In this document: positions 1-7,092 of the stretch, one piece after another
Layout of the letters: each line of letters opens with the position of its first letter
Position numbering within the stretch: the stretch's first letter is position 1
NCBI GenBank assembly: GCA_031553935.1
Contig: JAVBKS010000044.1
Location: 1 to 27,406 of the forward strand
Origin: JAISDD01 sp031553935
GTDB lineage: Bacteria; Bacillota; Syntrophomonadia; Syntrophomonadales; Syntrophomonadaceae
Direction: 5' to 3'
DNA length: 27,406 bases
Notes under the pieces: model-generated
The model's database searches: none
Told to the model about the DNA's origin: nothing
The model's input: the letters and a program-made list of their open reading frames with translations, nothing else
Position numbers and translations under genes: made by a program

Positions 1-350
1 ATCAGGTTATTGATGATATTTTGGATTATGTTGCCGACGAAAAAACTTTGGGTAAACCATCAGGAAGTGACATTATTCAAGGTGTGATTACTTTGCCGGC
101 TCTTTATGCTTTGGAGAACTCCCCGCATAAAGCGGAACTTAGAGTGCTTTTGTCTTCTCCGCTTGCTTGTCAAGAGAATTGCGAGAAGATCATGGATATG
201 GTTTTGGATTCCGGTGGTATTGACTGGTCTTATGAAGTAGCTCAAGCATACCAGAAAAAAGCGCTCAAACTTTTGAAGAAATTTCCTGAATCTGAAGCCA
301 AAGAAGTTTTCAAAAAAATTACGGGATTTATTGTAGAACGTGAGTTTTAA
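1..350 (+). CDS. Long-chain polyprenyl diphosphate synthase, C-terminal part (5' truncated)
   Basis: Only the last ~115 codons are present, read in the frame that starts at base 3. The fragment opens with the second aspartate-rich motif of trans-prenyltransferases (DDILD, bases 12-26), followed by the usual GKPSGSD segment and a helical tail. Enzymes of this family add isopentenyl diphosphate units to an allylic diphosphate; the second Asp-rich motif holds magnesium and the isopentenyl diphosphate site. In Firmicutes the product is commonly the heptaprenyl or octaprenyl chain of menaquinone, so hepT is the likeliest identity, but chain length cannot be read from this piece. tatC starts 14 bases after the stop, which suggests co-transcription. 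A menaquinone role would fit the quinone-linked Etf module further downstream (inference). Confidence 0.85.
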   Translation, partial: QVIDDILDYVADEKTLGKPSGSDIIQGVITLPALYALENSPHKAELRVLLSSPLACQENCEKIMDMVLDSGGIDWSYEVAQAYQKKALKLLKKFPESEAKEVFKKITGFIVEREF

Positions 351-364
351 AGGTTGGAATATTG

Positions 365-1117
365 ATGTTTCTAAAAGACTTGACTCCTGAAGATAAACAA
401 AGCTTAATACAGCATTTAGAAGACCTGAGAAAAGCAGTTATTATTTCGATTGTTGCAATTATGATCGCAACGATTGCTTGCTTTTCGAAGAGTGAATACT
501 TATTAACGATAGTAATGAGGCCCCTATCAGCTTTTGACCAAAAGCTAATTGTTACTGGGGTGACCGAGGCCTTTTTTGTTAAGATTCAATTGTCGTTTCT
601 TTTTGGCTTTGTTATTGCTTTCCCCATCGTGCTTTTATCTCTTTGGAGATTCGTAAGACCTGCCCTATACCCTCATGAAAGAAAATATGTTTATATTATA
701 CTGCCGATTTCGATTTTGTTATTTTTGGGCGGAATCCTATTTTCCTACTTTGGAATCTTGAAAATGGTTTTGAATTTTTTCATTTATATTGCCGGAAACA
801 ATCTAGAGACCATGTTTAAAGTGGATCAATATATTTCATTTGTTATGGCTTTCACACTACCATTTGGCATTGTTTTCGAAATGCCGGTTATAACTTTCTT
901 CTTATCGAGATTGGGAATAATAAAATATGAGAGTATGAACCGGAACCGCAAATATGCTTTGCTGGTTATTTTCGTAATTGCAGCTGCTTTAACTCCCGGG
1001 CCGGATCCTATTTCACAACTCATGATGGGGATTCCCATGTATTTACTATACGAAATCAGTATTGTAGTGGCAAAATTTTCAGGACGAAAGACGGCTGTTG
1101 AAGCAGAGGAGCTTTAG
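365..1117 (+). CDS. tatC: Sec-independent protein translocase TatC
   Basis: TatC is the polytopic receptor of the twin-arginine translocase. It binds the RR signal peptide of folded, often cofactor-containing proteins and recruits TatA. The 250-residue protein has the family's usual length and about six hydrophobic helices. It starts with a cytoplasmic segment containing HLEDLRKA, carries the RPALYPHE loop after helix 2, a FEMPV motif before helix 4, and the late LTPGPDPISQ motif. A TTG codon lies one codon upstream (362); I chose ATG 365 because it is seven bases from the AAGGTTGG ribosome site. The gene directly follows the polyprenyl synthase. No terminator is visible after it, and tatA, 169 bases on, has its own promoter. 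Confidence 0.95.
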   Translation: MFLKDLTPEDKQSLIQHLEDLRKAVIISIVAIMIATIACFSKSEYLLTIVMRPLSAFDQKLIVTGVTEAFFVKIQLSFLFGFVIAFPIVLLSLWRFVRPALYPHERKYVYIILPISILLFLGGILFSYFGILKMVLNFFIYIAGNNLETMFKVDQYISFVMAFTLPFGIVFEMPVITFFLSRLGIIKYESMNRNRKYALLVIFVIAAALTPGPDPISQLMMGIPMYLLYEISIVVAKFSGRKTAVEAEEL

Positions 1118-1172
1118 CAGTTAAGAACACGCTAGGCAACATTTGGCAAGGCTTGAATACAATCACCTTTTG

Positions 1173-1200
1173 TTTACAAGGTAGTTATTTTTGATATAAT
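1173..1200 (+). promoter_or_regulatory. Sigma-A type promoter of tatA
   Basis: TTTACA at 1173-1178 and a perfect TATAAT at 1195-1200 are separated by 16 bases. It lies in the tatC-tatA gap, about 90 bases upstream of the tatA start. Together with the terminator at the tatA stop codon it would make tatA a transcription unit of its own. Seen by consensus match only. Confidence 0.6.
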
Positions 1201-1286
1201 AGCGATATAGATATAAGCTTATGTTCGATGATCTTTACACAATCTCAAGAAGTGTTTTAAGATAGAAAGTTTGGAGGTGGATAGCC

Positions 1287-1469
1287 TTGTTTGGATTAAT
1301 TGGAAATTTTGGACCTTGGGAACTATTGTTGGTGCTCGTTATTGTTTTGATTATATTTGGACCGGGAAAACTCCCGCAAATTGGACAATCAGTCGGCAAA
1401 GCACTACAGAATTTCCGTAAAGCAAAAGAGGATGATTTTGAAGTGATTGAGACAAAAAATGAAAAATAG
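1287..1469 (+). CDS. tatA: Twin-arginine translocase subunit TatA/TatE
   Basis: TatA oligomerises around substrate-loaded TatC to form the passage for folded proteins. This 60-residue protein has the whole family plan: a short N-terminus, one membrane helix (about residues 11-28), the hinge FGPGKLP, an amphipathic helix (QIGQSVGKALQNFRKA) and a short charged tail. The start is TTG at 1287, placed six bases after GGAGGTGG (1273-1280). No ATG occurs before the membrane helix, so the TTG is well supported. The acidic tail is at the short end for the family. The gene has its own promoter and a terminator that overlaps its stop codon, which would allow more TatA than TatC, as the translocase needs. 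Only one TatA-like gene is in the window. Confidence 0.93.
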   Translation: MFGLIGNFGPWELLLVLVIVLIIFGPGKLPQIGQSVGKALQNFRKAKEDDFEVIETKNEK

Positions 1470-1493
1470 GTCTGATAACAGACCTATTTTTTT
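1462..1493 (+). terminator. Rho-independent terminator of tatA
   Basis: A perfect 13-bp stem (1462-1474 with 1479-1491) and a 4-base loop end in a run of seven T (1487-1493). The left arm contains the tatA stop codon, so the terminator begins inside the gene. It separates tatA from the heme genes. Confidence 0.9.
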
Positions 1494-1511
1494 AAAGGGA
1501 CTGAAGAATTT

Positions 1512-2153
1512 ATGGTACCGTTGTATCCGATATTCGTTAATCTTGCGCAGAAAAAGTGCTTAGTTGTTGGTGGAGGACAGGTTGCGCTTAGGAAAGTTGT
1601 TACTCTCCTGGAGCATGAAGCTGAGGTATGGGTGGTTAGTCCAGAGTCGTGCGCAGGCATCATGAGTTTGGCAGAGAGCAACCAAATCACCTTGATTCCA
1701 CGCCGATTTATGAGAGATGATTTGCAACACGTAAACCTGGTCATTGCAGCAACCAATGACCAGGTTTTGAATCGCACCATTGCACTTTACTGCAAATCGC
1801 TTAATATTATGCTTAATTCAGTAGATGACCCCGGTAATTGTGATTTTTTTGTACCGGCTGTCTTGAGAAGAAAATCCCTGGTAATTGCAATCTCGACCGA
1901 GGGAAAGAGTCCTTTATTTGCCAAACGCCTCAAAGAGGACTTGAGTAAAACCATCACTCCAGATTATGGTGATATGGTTGACTTTCTCGGCGAAAAAAGA
2001 GATTTGATTAAAGCGATGCCAATAGATCAAGAAAAAAAATCAGAGTTATTGAGTGAGATTATAAGTGATCAGATTTTTGAGATGTTAAGAAATGGTGAAG
2101 AAAAACTTGTAAGGGAGCGAATTGAAAAATGTATATCCTCGTGGCTGGATTAA
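1512..2153 (+). CDS. sirC: Precorrin-2 dehydrogenase (sirohydrochlorin-forming)
   Basis: This NAD-dependent enzyme oxidises precorrin-2 to sirohydrochlorin; bifunctional relatives (Met8p, the CysG N-domain) also insert iron. The protein starts with a Rossmann fold whose glycine motif GGGQVALRK lies at residues 20-28. The VDDP segment at 104-107 holds the aspartate that aligns with the acid used by CysG/Met8p, and STEGKSP follows at 128-134. Its 213 residues match stand-alone dehydrogenases. It is the first gene after the tatA terminator; no strong promoter was recognised and the ribosome site is weak. Its 3' end overlaps hemA by 25 bases. The gene order places it in the siroheme branch that feeds AhbAB. 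Whether it also works as ferrochelatase is not decided by the sequence. Confidence 0.9.
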   Translation: MVPLYPIFVNLAQKKCLVVGGGQVALRKVVTLLEHEAEVWVVSPESCAGIMSLAESNQITLIPRRFMRDDLQHVNLVIAATNDQVLNRTIALYCKSLNIMLNSVDDPGNCDFFVPAVLRRKSLVIAISTEGKSPLFAKRLKEDLSKTITPDYGDMVDFLGEKRDLIKAMPIDQEKKSELLSEIISDQIFEMLRNGEEKLVRERIEKCISSWLD

Positions 2154-3442
2154 ATCATCGAACCGCCCCCGTTGAAATACGCGAAAAATTCGCCATATGT
2201 GGTAGTGATTTACAAAAAGGATATTCATATTTCATTGACCATCCAGCGATTGAAGGAGCGGTAATACTTTCTACTTGTAATAGGACTGAGGTTTATGCAG
2301 TTTCCAAGGATATTAATGCCGGACTTAGTGCAATAGTTAGCTATTTTCATGAGTTTTCGGAATTCGATACCAGTATTTTGGAGAACTATTTATATAAATA
2401 TGATTGTTATGATGCTACCAGGCATCTATTTGAAGTAATTTCGGGATTAGATTCGATGATCTTAGGTGAATCGCAGATTATTTCTCAAGTTTTAGAGGCC
2501 TACCGTTTTTCTGTTGAAAATAACGCCTCAAATAACGTTATTAATGCGCTATTTCATAAAGCAATGTTTGTAGGCAAAAAGGTGAGAACTGAAACTGCAA
2601 TCAGCAGTTTACCGGTTTCGATTAGTCATGCGGCTGTTGATTTAGCTATTGAAGAACTCGGTGATCTAACGAGCAAAAATATTATTATTATTGGTGCTGG
2701 AGACATGAGTGAGATCACAATTAAGTGTTTAGTTCAACATGGAGTGAGTTCAGTAATTGTTTCTAATCGAACATTTGCCAGAGCTTTGGAGCTGGCTAAC
2801 AACTATAATAGCCGTGCGATAGGTTTTGATGTACTCCCCCAAGAGTTATTAAATGCAGATTTGGTTATTAGTTGCACAGCTGCTAGCCATCAAATAATAA
2901 CGATGGAGAAATATGGTTCTGCATTAACCGCCAGAAATGGCAAAAAAATTGTCTTTATTGATATTGCTGTTCCCCGGGACATTGACCCTCATTTAACAGA
3001 TATTAATGGGGTAACCATCTATGATATTGATTCATTAAAAAATGCTGTTAATGACAATCTAGCCGAACGCGCTAAAGCTGCTGAAAATGCGGCTAACATC
3101 ATTTCTAATGAATTGGAAAAATTCAATGAGTGGTTGGAGAGTTTTCATGTCATTCCGCTGATTACTGCCCTAAAGGCTCATGGGGAGAAGATTAAAGAGA
3201 GAGAACTAAAGAAAGCATTTAACCGTCTTGGAAATATTTCTGATAGAGAGAAGAATATAATAAGCTCATTAGCAAATTCCATTGTTAACCAGCTTCTGCA
3301 TGATCCGATCGTTAATATTAAAGGTATTGCTGTTAAGAGGCCGGATAGCTTAGATTTCAATTTTGTAAAAGAGCTTTTCGATTTGTCTGCAAGAGAGGAT
3401 TGCGACCATCATGGACAAGTTAAGATTAGGGACGCGAGGTAG
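2129..3442 (+). CDS. hemA: Glutamyl-tRNA reductase
   Basis: HemA reduces glutamate bound to tRNA-Glu to glutamate-1-semialdehyde with NADPH, the first committed step of tetrapyrrole synthesis. The N-terminus (GLNHRTAPVEIREK) and the catalytic-cysteine motif STCNRTEVY (Cys50) are canonical. GLDSMILGESQI follows, then an NADPH-binding Rossmann domain (IIIIGAGDMS, about residues 185-194) and a helical dimerisation tail. The length of 437 residues is typical. The start lies inside sirC (25-base overlap), but the canonical N-terminus leaves no shorter choice. The tail overlaps hemC by 32 bases. Such overlaps point to one mRNA with translational coupling across sirC-hemA-hemC. Heme feedback is known for enterobacterial HemA through an N-terminal KK signal; that signal is not seen here. 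Confidence 0.97.
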   Translation: MYILVAGLNHRTAPVEIREKFAICGSDLQKGYSYFIDHPAIEGAVILSTCNRTEVYAVSKDINAGLSAIVSYFHEFSEFDTSILENYLYKYDCYDATRHLFEVISGLDSMILGESQIISQVLEAYRFSVENNASNNVINALFHKAMFVGKKVRTETAISSLPVSISHAAVDLAIEELGDLTSKNIIIIGAGDMSEITIKCLVQHGVSSVIVSNRTFARALELANNYNSRAIGFDVLPQELLNADLVISCTAASHQIITMEKYGSALTARNGKKIVFIDIAVPRDIDPHLTDINGVTIYDIDSLKNAVNDNLAERAKAAENAANIISNELEKFNEWLESFHVIPLITALKAHGEKIKERELKKAFNRLGNISDREKNIISSLANSIVNQLLHDPIVNIKGIAVKRPDSLDFNFVKELFDLSAREDCDHHGQVKIRDAR

Positions 3443-4334
3443 TAAGCTTGCCCTTTGGCAAGCGGAGCATGTAGCATTTGTACTAAAAAGTAAGTTTCCG
3501 CAGTTAAGCACTGAGATAATAATAATTAAAACCACTGGCGATAAAAACCTTTCTTCATCATTATCAAAAATTGGGGAGAAAGGTTTATTTACCAAAGAGC
3601 TTGAGGATAATTTGCTTAGTAATAATATCGATTTGGCTATTCATAGCTTGAAAGATCTGCCGGTTGATTTTGATACCCGTCTGACATTAGCGGCTGTCAT
3701 GAAAAGAGAGGATCCCAGTGACGTTCTTTTATCGAATAAAGGATATAAATGGGCCAACTTGCCGATCGGAGCACGAATCGGTACTTCAAGTTTAAGAAGA
3801 AGAGCCCAAATTAAAAGTATTCGTCCTGATCTTGAGATAGTAGATATTCGGGGAAATATTGATACAAGAATCGCAAAAATGATTAAAGAAGATTTGGATG
3901 GAATTGTTTTAGCCTATGCCGGCTTAGTCCGCCTAGATTTAACCGAATACATTACTGATATATTGCCGTACGATATTATGTTGCCCGCCGTAGGCCAAGG
4001 AGCAATAGCAATTCAGACAGTCAATGCAAAGTGCTGGTTCAGTAGTTATATCAGCGCATTAAACCACCATGAGACCCTAGCAGAGGTGAACGCGGAAAGA
4101 AGTATGCTTAAAACTCTGCAAGGCGGCTGTCAAGTGCCGATAGGCGCCTTGGCTAAAGTCCAAGATAATGGCTATTTGAGTTTGGAAGGCATTATCGCTG
4201 ATTTGGATGGTAAAAATAAATATCGAGTCAAAAGGACTGCTTTAATGGAACACGCTGAGAAGTTGGGCGAAGACATGGCGATGATTTTGTTAAATGAAGG
4301 CGGAAAAGATATTTTAAACGTAATCAGGAATTAA
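3411..4334 (+). CDS. hemC: Hydroxymethylbilane synthase (porphobilinogen deaminase)
   Basis: HemC joins four porphobilinogen units into hydroxymethylbilane on a covalent dipyrromethane cofactor. Visible are the N-terminal LGTRGSKLALWQAE, the catalytic-loop KDLPV segment near Asp83-Asp88, the arginine-rich GTSSLRRRAQ, and the cofactor-binding cysteine in LQGGCQVPIGA (Cys240). The length of 307 residues is standard. The start ATG lies inside the end of hemA in another frame, and the family's usual N-terminus begins exactly there. The gene is followed 28 bases later by the fused cobA/hemD, whose HemD half takes its unstable product. Confidence 0.97.
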   Translation: MDKLRLGTRGSKLALWQAEHVAFVLKSKFPQLSTEIIIIKTTGDKNLSSSLSKIGEKGLFTKELEDNLLSNNIDLAIHSLKDLPVDFDTRLTLAAVMKREDPSDVLLSNKGYKWANLPIGARIGTSSLRRRAQIKSIRPDLEIVDIRGNIDTRIAKMIKEDLDGIVLAYAGLVRLDLTEYITDILPYDIMLPAVGQGAIAIQTVNAKCWFSSYISALNHHETLAEVNAERSMLKTLQGGCQVPIGALAKVQDNGYLSLEGIIADLDGKNKYRVKRTALMEHAEKLGEDMAMILLNEGGKDILNVIRN

Positions 4335-4362
4335 AAGCTTGTCAATAGTAGGGAGATTTATT

Positions 4363-5889
4363 GTGAAAAAAGGTATGGTTTATTTAGTGGGGGCAGGTCC
4401 TGGAGATCCGGGACTTTTTACGATTAAGGGAAGAATTATTCTTAATAAGGCTGATGTGGTTGTATATGATCGCTTAGTTAGCCCCAAAATACTGGAAATG
4501 GCTCCAGAGAAAGCCGAAATGATATATGTGGGCAAGAACTCAGGACGGCACGCCATGAAGCAGGAAGAGATAAATGCAACTTTGGTTAAACATGCCCAAG
4601 AAGGCAAAACCGTAGTACGCTTAAAAGGCGGGGACCCTTTTCTATTTGGCCGAGGCGGAGAAGAAGCGCAGACCTTAAAAGAATATGGGCTGAGTTTTGA
4701 AATCATCCCGGGTATAACTTCAGCAATTGCTGTACCAGCTTATGCCGGGATTCCAGTAACACACCGCGATCATGCTTCGACTTTGACAATAATTACCGGT
4801 CATGAAAAACCGAATAAGCAACATAGCAGCATTAATTGGGAGCAGTTGGCTAAAAGCAGTGGAACCCTAGTTTTTTTAATGGGAATTGAAAACCTAGAGC
4901 TAATTTCTGGGCAGTTAATTGCAAATGGCATGAATAAGAGCACCCCAATAGCTCTGATTAGATGGGGAACTTGGCCAAAGCAAGAGGTGTTGGTAGGAAA
5001 TCTAGCAAATATTCTGACTTTAGTTAGAGAAAAGAATTTTATGCCCCCGGCTGTTATCGTTGTTGGCGATGTGGTGAAACTCCGCGAAGAATTAGCCTGG
5101 GTGGAGAAAAAGCCTCTATGGGGTCAGAAAATCGTAATAACCAGATCCAGACCACAAGCCAGCGAGCTAGCTGATAGGGTTATTGATCTGGGTGGTGATC
5201 CGATTGAGTTCCCCACTATTACCATCAAGCCCTCGGAAGATATGAGTGAGTTGTATAAGGCATTTGACGCCCTGAGCACTTATGATTGGATAATCTTCAC
5301 TAGTGCCAATGCAGTTGATATTTTCATGCAAGAATTGCTAAATAGTGGTTACGATATTCGCGATTTAAAAGGAATTGAAATTGCTGCTATAGGGCCTGCA
5401 ACTAGTAAAAAATTGCAACAGCTAGGACTTAAGGTCAGCATTGTCCCTGATGAATTTCGTGCTGAGGCAATCGTGGAATCACTTAGAGATAGCATTAATT
5501 CCGAGACTAAGGTATTATTACCCAGAGCAAAGGGGGCAAGAGCTATTTTGCCCGACAGTTTAAAAGCCTTGGGGGCTGCTGTTAATGAGGTATTAATCTA
5601 TGAAGCTGTGATGGCTGGACATGATGTCAATGGAATTATTTCTGATTTAATTGCAGGAAATTTTGATTTTGTGACTTTTACCAGTTCATCAACAGTTGAG
5701 AATTTTGTTAAAATAGTGGGGTCAGATAGTATTAAGAGTATTAACGAAAATCTCAAAATTGCTTGTATTGGTCCGATCACAGCAGAAACTGCGAGATCAT
5801 ATGGATTTGATGTAGATATAATGGCTGCTGAATACACGATTCCGGGACTTATAAATGCAATCGTTGCTGATCTTGTGAAAAAGAATTAG
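4363..5889 (+). CDS. cobA/hemD: Fused uroporphyrinogen-III C-methyltransferase / uroporphyrinogen-III synthase
   Basis: Residues 1-245 form a SAM-dependent methyltransferase that turns uroporphyrinogen III into precorrin-2. Motifs are VGAGPGDPGL (9-18), the LKGGDPFLFGRGGEE loop (87-101), PGITSA (116-121) and HRDHAS. From about residue 255 a HemD domain follows (ITRSRPQASEL, then FTSANAV and FTSSSTVENF), which cyclises and inverts ring D of hydroxymethylbilane. The fusion joins two successive steps and commits flux to the methylated (siroheme/cobalamin) branch. I chose GTG 4363 because GGGAGA sits six bases before it and the usual KKGMVYLVGAG start follows; a TTG at 4339 would add eight residues without a good ribosome site. 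An 88-base gap with an inverted repeat separates it from hemB. Confidence 0.95.
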   Translation: MKKGMVYLVGAGPGDPGLFTIKGRIILNKADVVVYDRLVSPKILEMAPEKAEMIYVGKNSGRHAMKQEEINATLVKHAQEGKTVVRLKGGDPFLFGRGGEEAQTLKEYGLSFEIIPGITSAIAVPAYAGIPVTHRDHASTLTIITGHEKPNKQHSSINWEQLAKSSGTLVFLMGIENLELISGQLIANGMNKSTPIALIRWGTWPKQEVLVGNLANILTLVREKNFMPPAVIVVGDVVKLREELAWVEKKPLWGQKIVITRSRPQASELADRVIDLGGDPIEFPTITIKPSEDMSELYKAFDALSTYDWIIFTSANAVDIFMQELLNSGYDIRDLKGIEIAAIGPATSKKLQQLGLKVSIVPDEFRAEAIVESLRDSINSETKVLLPRAKGARAILPDSLKALGAAVNEVLIYEAVMAGHDVNGIISDLIAGNFDFVTFTSSSTVENFVKIVGSDSIKSINENLKIACIGPITAETARSYGFDVDIMAAEYTIPGLINAIVADLVKKN

Positions 5890-5890
5890 G

Positions 5891-5926
5891 AGCAGTATAA
5901 GCGACGTATAGACCGAAAATACTGCT
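5891..5926. repeat. Inverted repeat between cobA/hemD and hemB
   Basis: Perfect 8-bp arms AGCAGTAT (5891-5898) and ATACTGCT (5919-5926) flank a 20-base loop, starting two bases after the cobA/hemD stop. No T-run follows, so it is not a clear terminator. It could be a weak RNA hairpin or a spaced operator upstream of hemB. Function unknown. Confidence 0.4.
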
Positions 5927-5977
5927 TGCAAATATAAATATCTAAATGAATTATTAGTTTAATTGGTGGTATGACTT

Positions 5978-6952
5978 ATGAATTATCCACAGTTGCGCTT
6001 AAGAAGACTAAGGAATTCTTCTGGTATCAGGAACCTAGTCGCGGAAAACCGCTTAAGCATAAAAGACATCATTTATCCAATTTTCGTCATATTTGGCAGC
6101 GATAAAAAGATCCCAATTGCTTCAATGCCAGGCATTTTTCATTTTTCCCCAGACAGATTATCGGAGGAAATAGAAGAAATTAGCAGACTGGGCATTAATT
6201 CTATTCTTCTATTTGGATTACCGGAGTTCAAAGACAGCTTGGGAACTTCGGCCTGGGATTCTAATGGACCGGTGCAAGAGGCGATAAAGATTTGCAAAGA
6301 CAAATATCCCGAAATAGTTGTAGTAACTGATGTTTGCATGTGTGAATACACGAATCATGGACATTGTGGTCAGCTGGATAAAAACGGGTATGTTGACAAT
6401 GATCTAACGCTGGAATTATTGGCTAAAGAAGCTTTGTCACATGCTAAAGCAGGGGCTGACATAGTAGCACCATCTGATATGATGGATGGGAGAGTTGCTG
6501 CAATAAGAGATTGCTTAGACAAGCATAATTACAGTCAGGTTCCAATTATGGCATATTCAGCAAAGTATGCTTCTGCATTTTATGGTCCATTTCGCGAAGC
6601 AGCCGACTCAGCTCCAGTATTTGGCGACAGAATGTCTTACCAAATGAATTTTGCCAATCTTGATGAAGCATTACGTGAAGTTCAGCTAGACATTAATGAA
6701 GGCGCCGATATTGTTATGGTCAAGCCAGCACTTGCTTATCTTGATGTTATTAAGGCTGTAAAAGAGAAATTTGGCTACCCGACTGCCGCCTATAATGTTA
6801 GTGGTGAATACGCGATGATTAAGGCAGCGGCTGCTCAAGGCTGGATAGATGAAAATAGAGCAATAATTGAGAGTATAACATGTATTAAAAGGGCAGGAGC
6901 AGATATAATAATAACTTATTTTGCTAAAGAAATCGCAAAATTGCTTGACTGA
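5978..6952 (+). CDS. hemB: Delta-aminolevulinic acid dehydratase (porphobilinogen synthase)
   Basis: HemB condenses two 5-aminolevulinate molecules to porphobilinogen. The two Schiff-base lysines are Lys196 (MAYSAKYASAFYGPFR) and Lys249 (MVKPALAYLD). The DVCMCEYTNHGHCG segment supplies Cys120, Cys122 and Cys130, which marks the zinc-dependent class rather than the magnesium class. APSDMMDGRV precedes the first lysine as in the family. The length of 324 residues is normal. The ATG at 5978 is preceded by GGTGG at a suitable distance. The gene stands between the two heme sub-clusters, with gaps of 88 bases before and 140 bases after it. Confidence 0.97.
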   Translation: MNYPQLRLRRLRNSSGIRNLVAENRLSIKDIIYPIFVIFGSDKKIPIASMPGIFHFSPDRLSEEIEEISRLGINSILLFGLPEFKDSLGTSAWDSNGPVQEAIKICKDKYPEIVVVTDVCMCEYTNHGHCGQLDKNGYVDNDLTLELLAKEALSHAKAGADIVAPSDMMDGRVAAIRDCLDKHNYSQVPIMAYSAKYASAFYGPFREAADSAPVFGDRMSYQMNFANLDEALREVQLDINEGADIVMVKPALAYLDVIKAVKEKFGYPTAAYNVSGEYAMIKAAAAQGWIDENRAIIESITCIKRAGADIIITYFAKEIAKLLD

Positions 6953-7010
6953 CCGAAAGATTGTTTAGCTGATTGAGATATACTAATGAAAACGAAAACA
7001 ATTATTGAAA

Positions 7011-7035
7011 AATTGATTTGCGACCCAAATCAATT
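7011..7035. promoter_or_regulatory. Perfect palindrome upstream of ahbC
   Basis: The arms AATTGATTTG (7011-7020) and CAAATCAATT (7026-7035) are exact reverse complements around the 5-base centre CGACC. No T-run follows directly, so termination would be weak. The size and symmetry also suit a dimeric repressor or activator site. It lies 58 bases before the ahbC start. The repeat is seen directly; any function is inference. Confidence 0.45.
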
Positions 7036-7043
7036 GCTTTGAA

Positions 7044-7078
7044 ATTTCTGGCGACAGGCTAGAAATGAATATTTCTAG
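7044..7078 (+). promoter_or_regulatory. Two mutually exclusive hairpins in the ahbC leader
   Basis: Stem A pairs 7044-7052 with 7058-7066 (nine pairs, one of them G-U, loop GACAG). Stem B pairs CTAGAAAT (7059-7066) with ATTTCTAG (7071-7078), eight perfect pairs with the 4-base loop GAAT. The segment 7059-7066 belongs to both, so only one can form. Stem B takes in the first two bases of the AGGAGGT ribosome site (7077-7083) and crowds the rest. This is the geometry of a translational on/off switch for ahbC. No known riboswitch class was recognised, and the ligand or trigger is unknown. Confidence 0.4.
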
Positions 7079-7092
7079 GAGGTAAGACTAGG

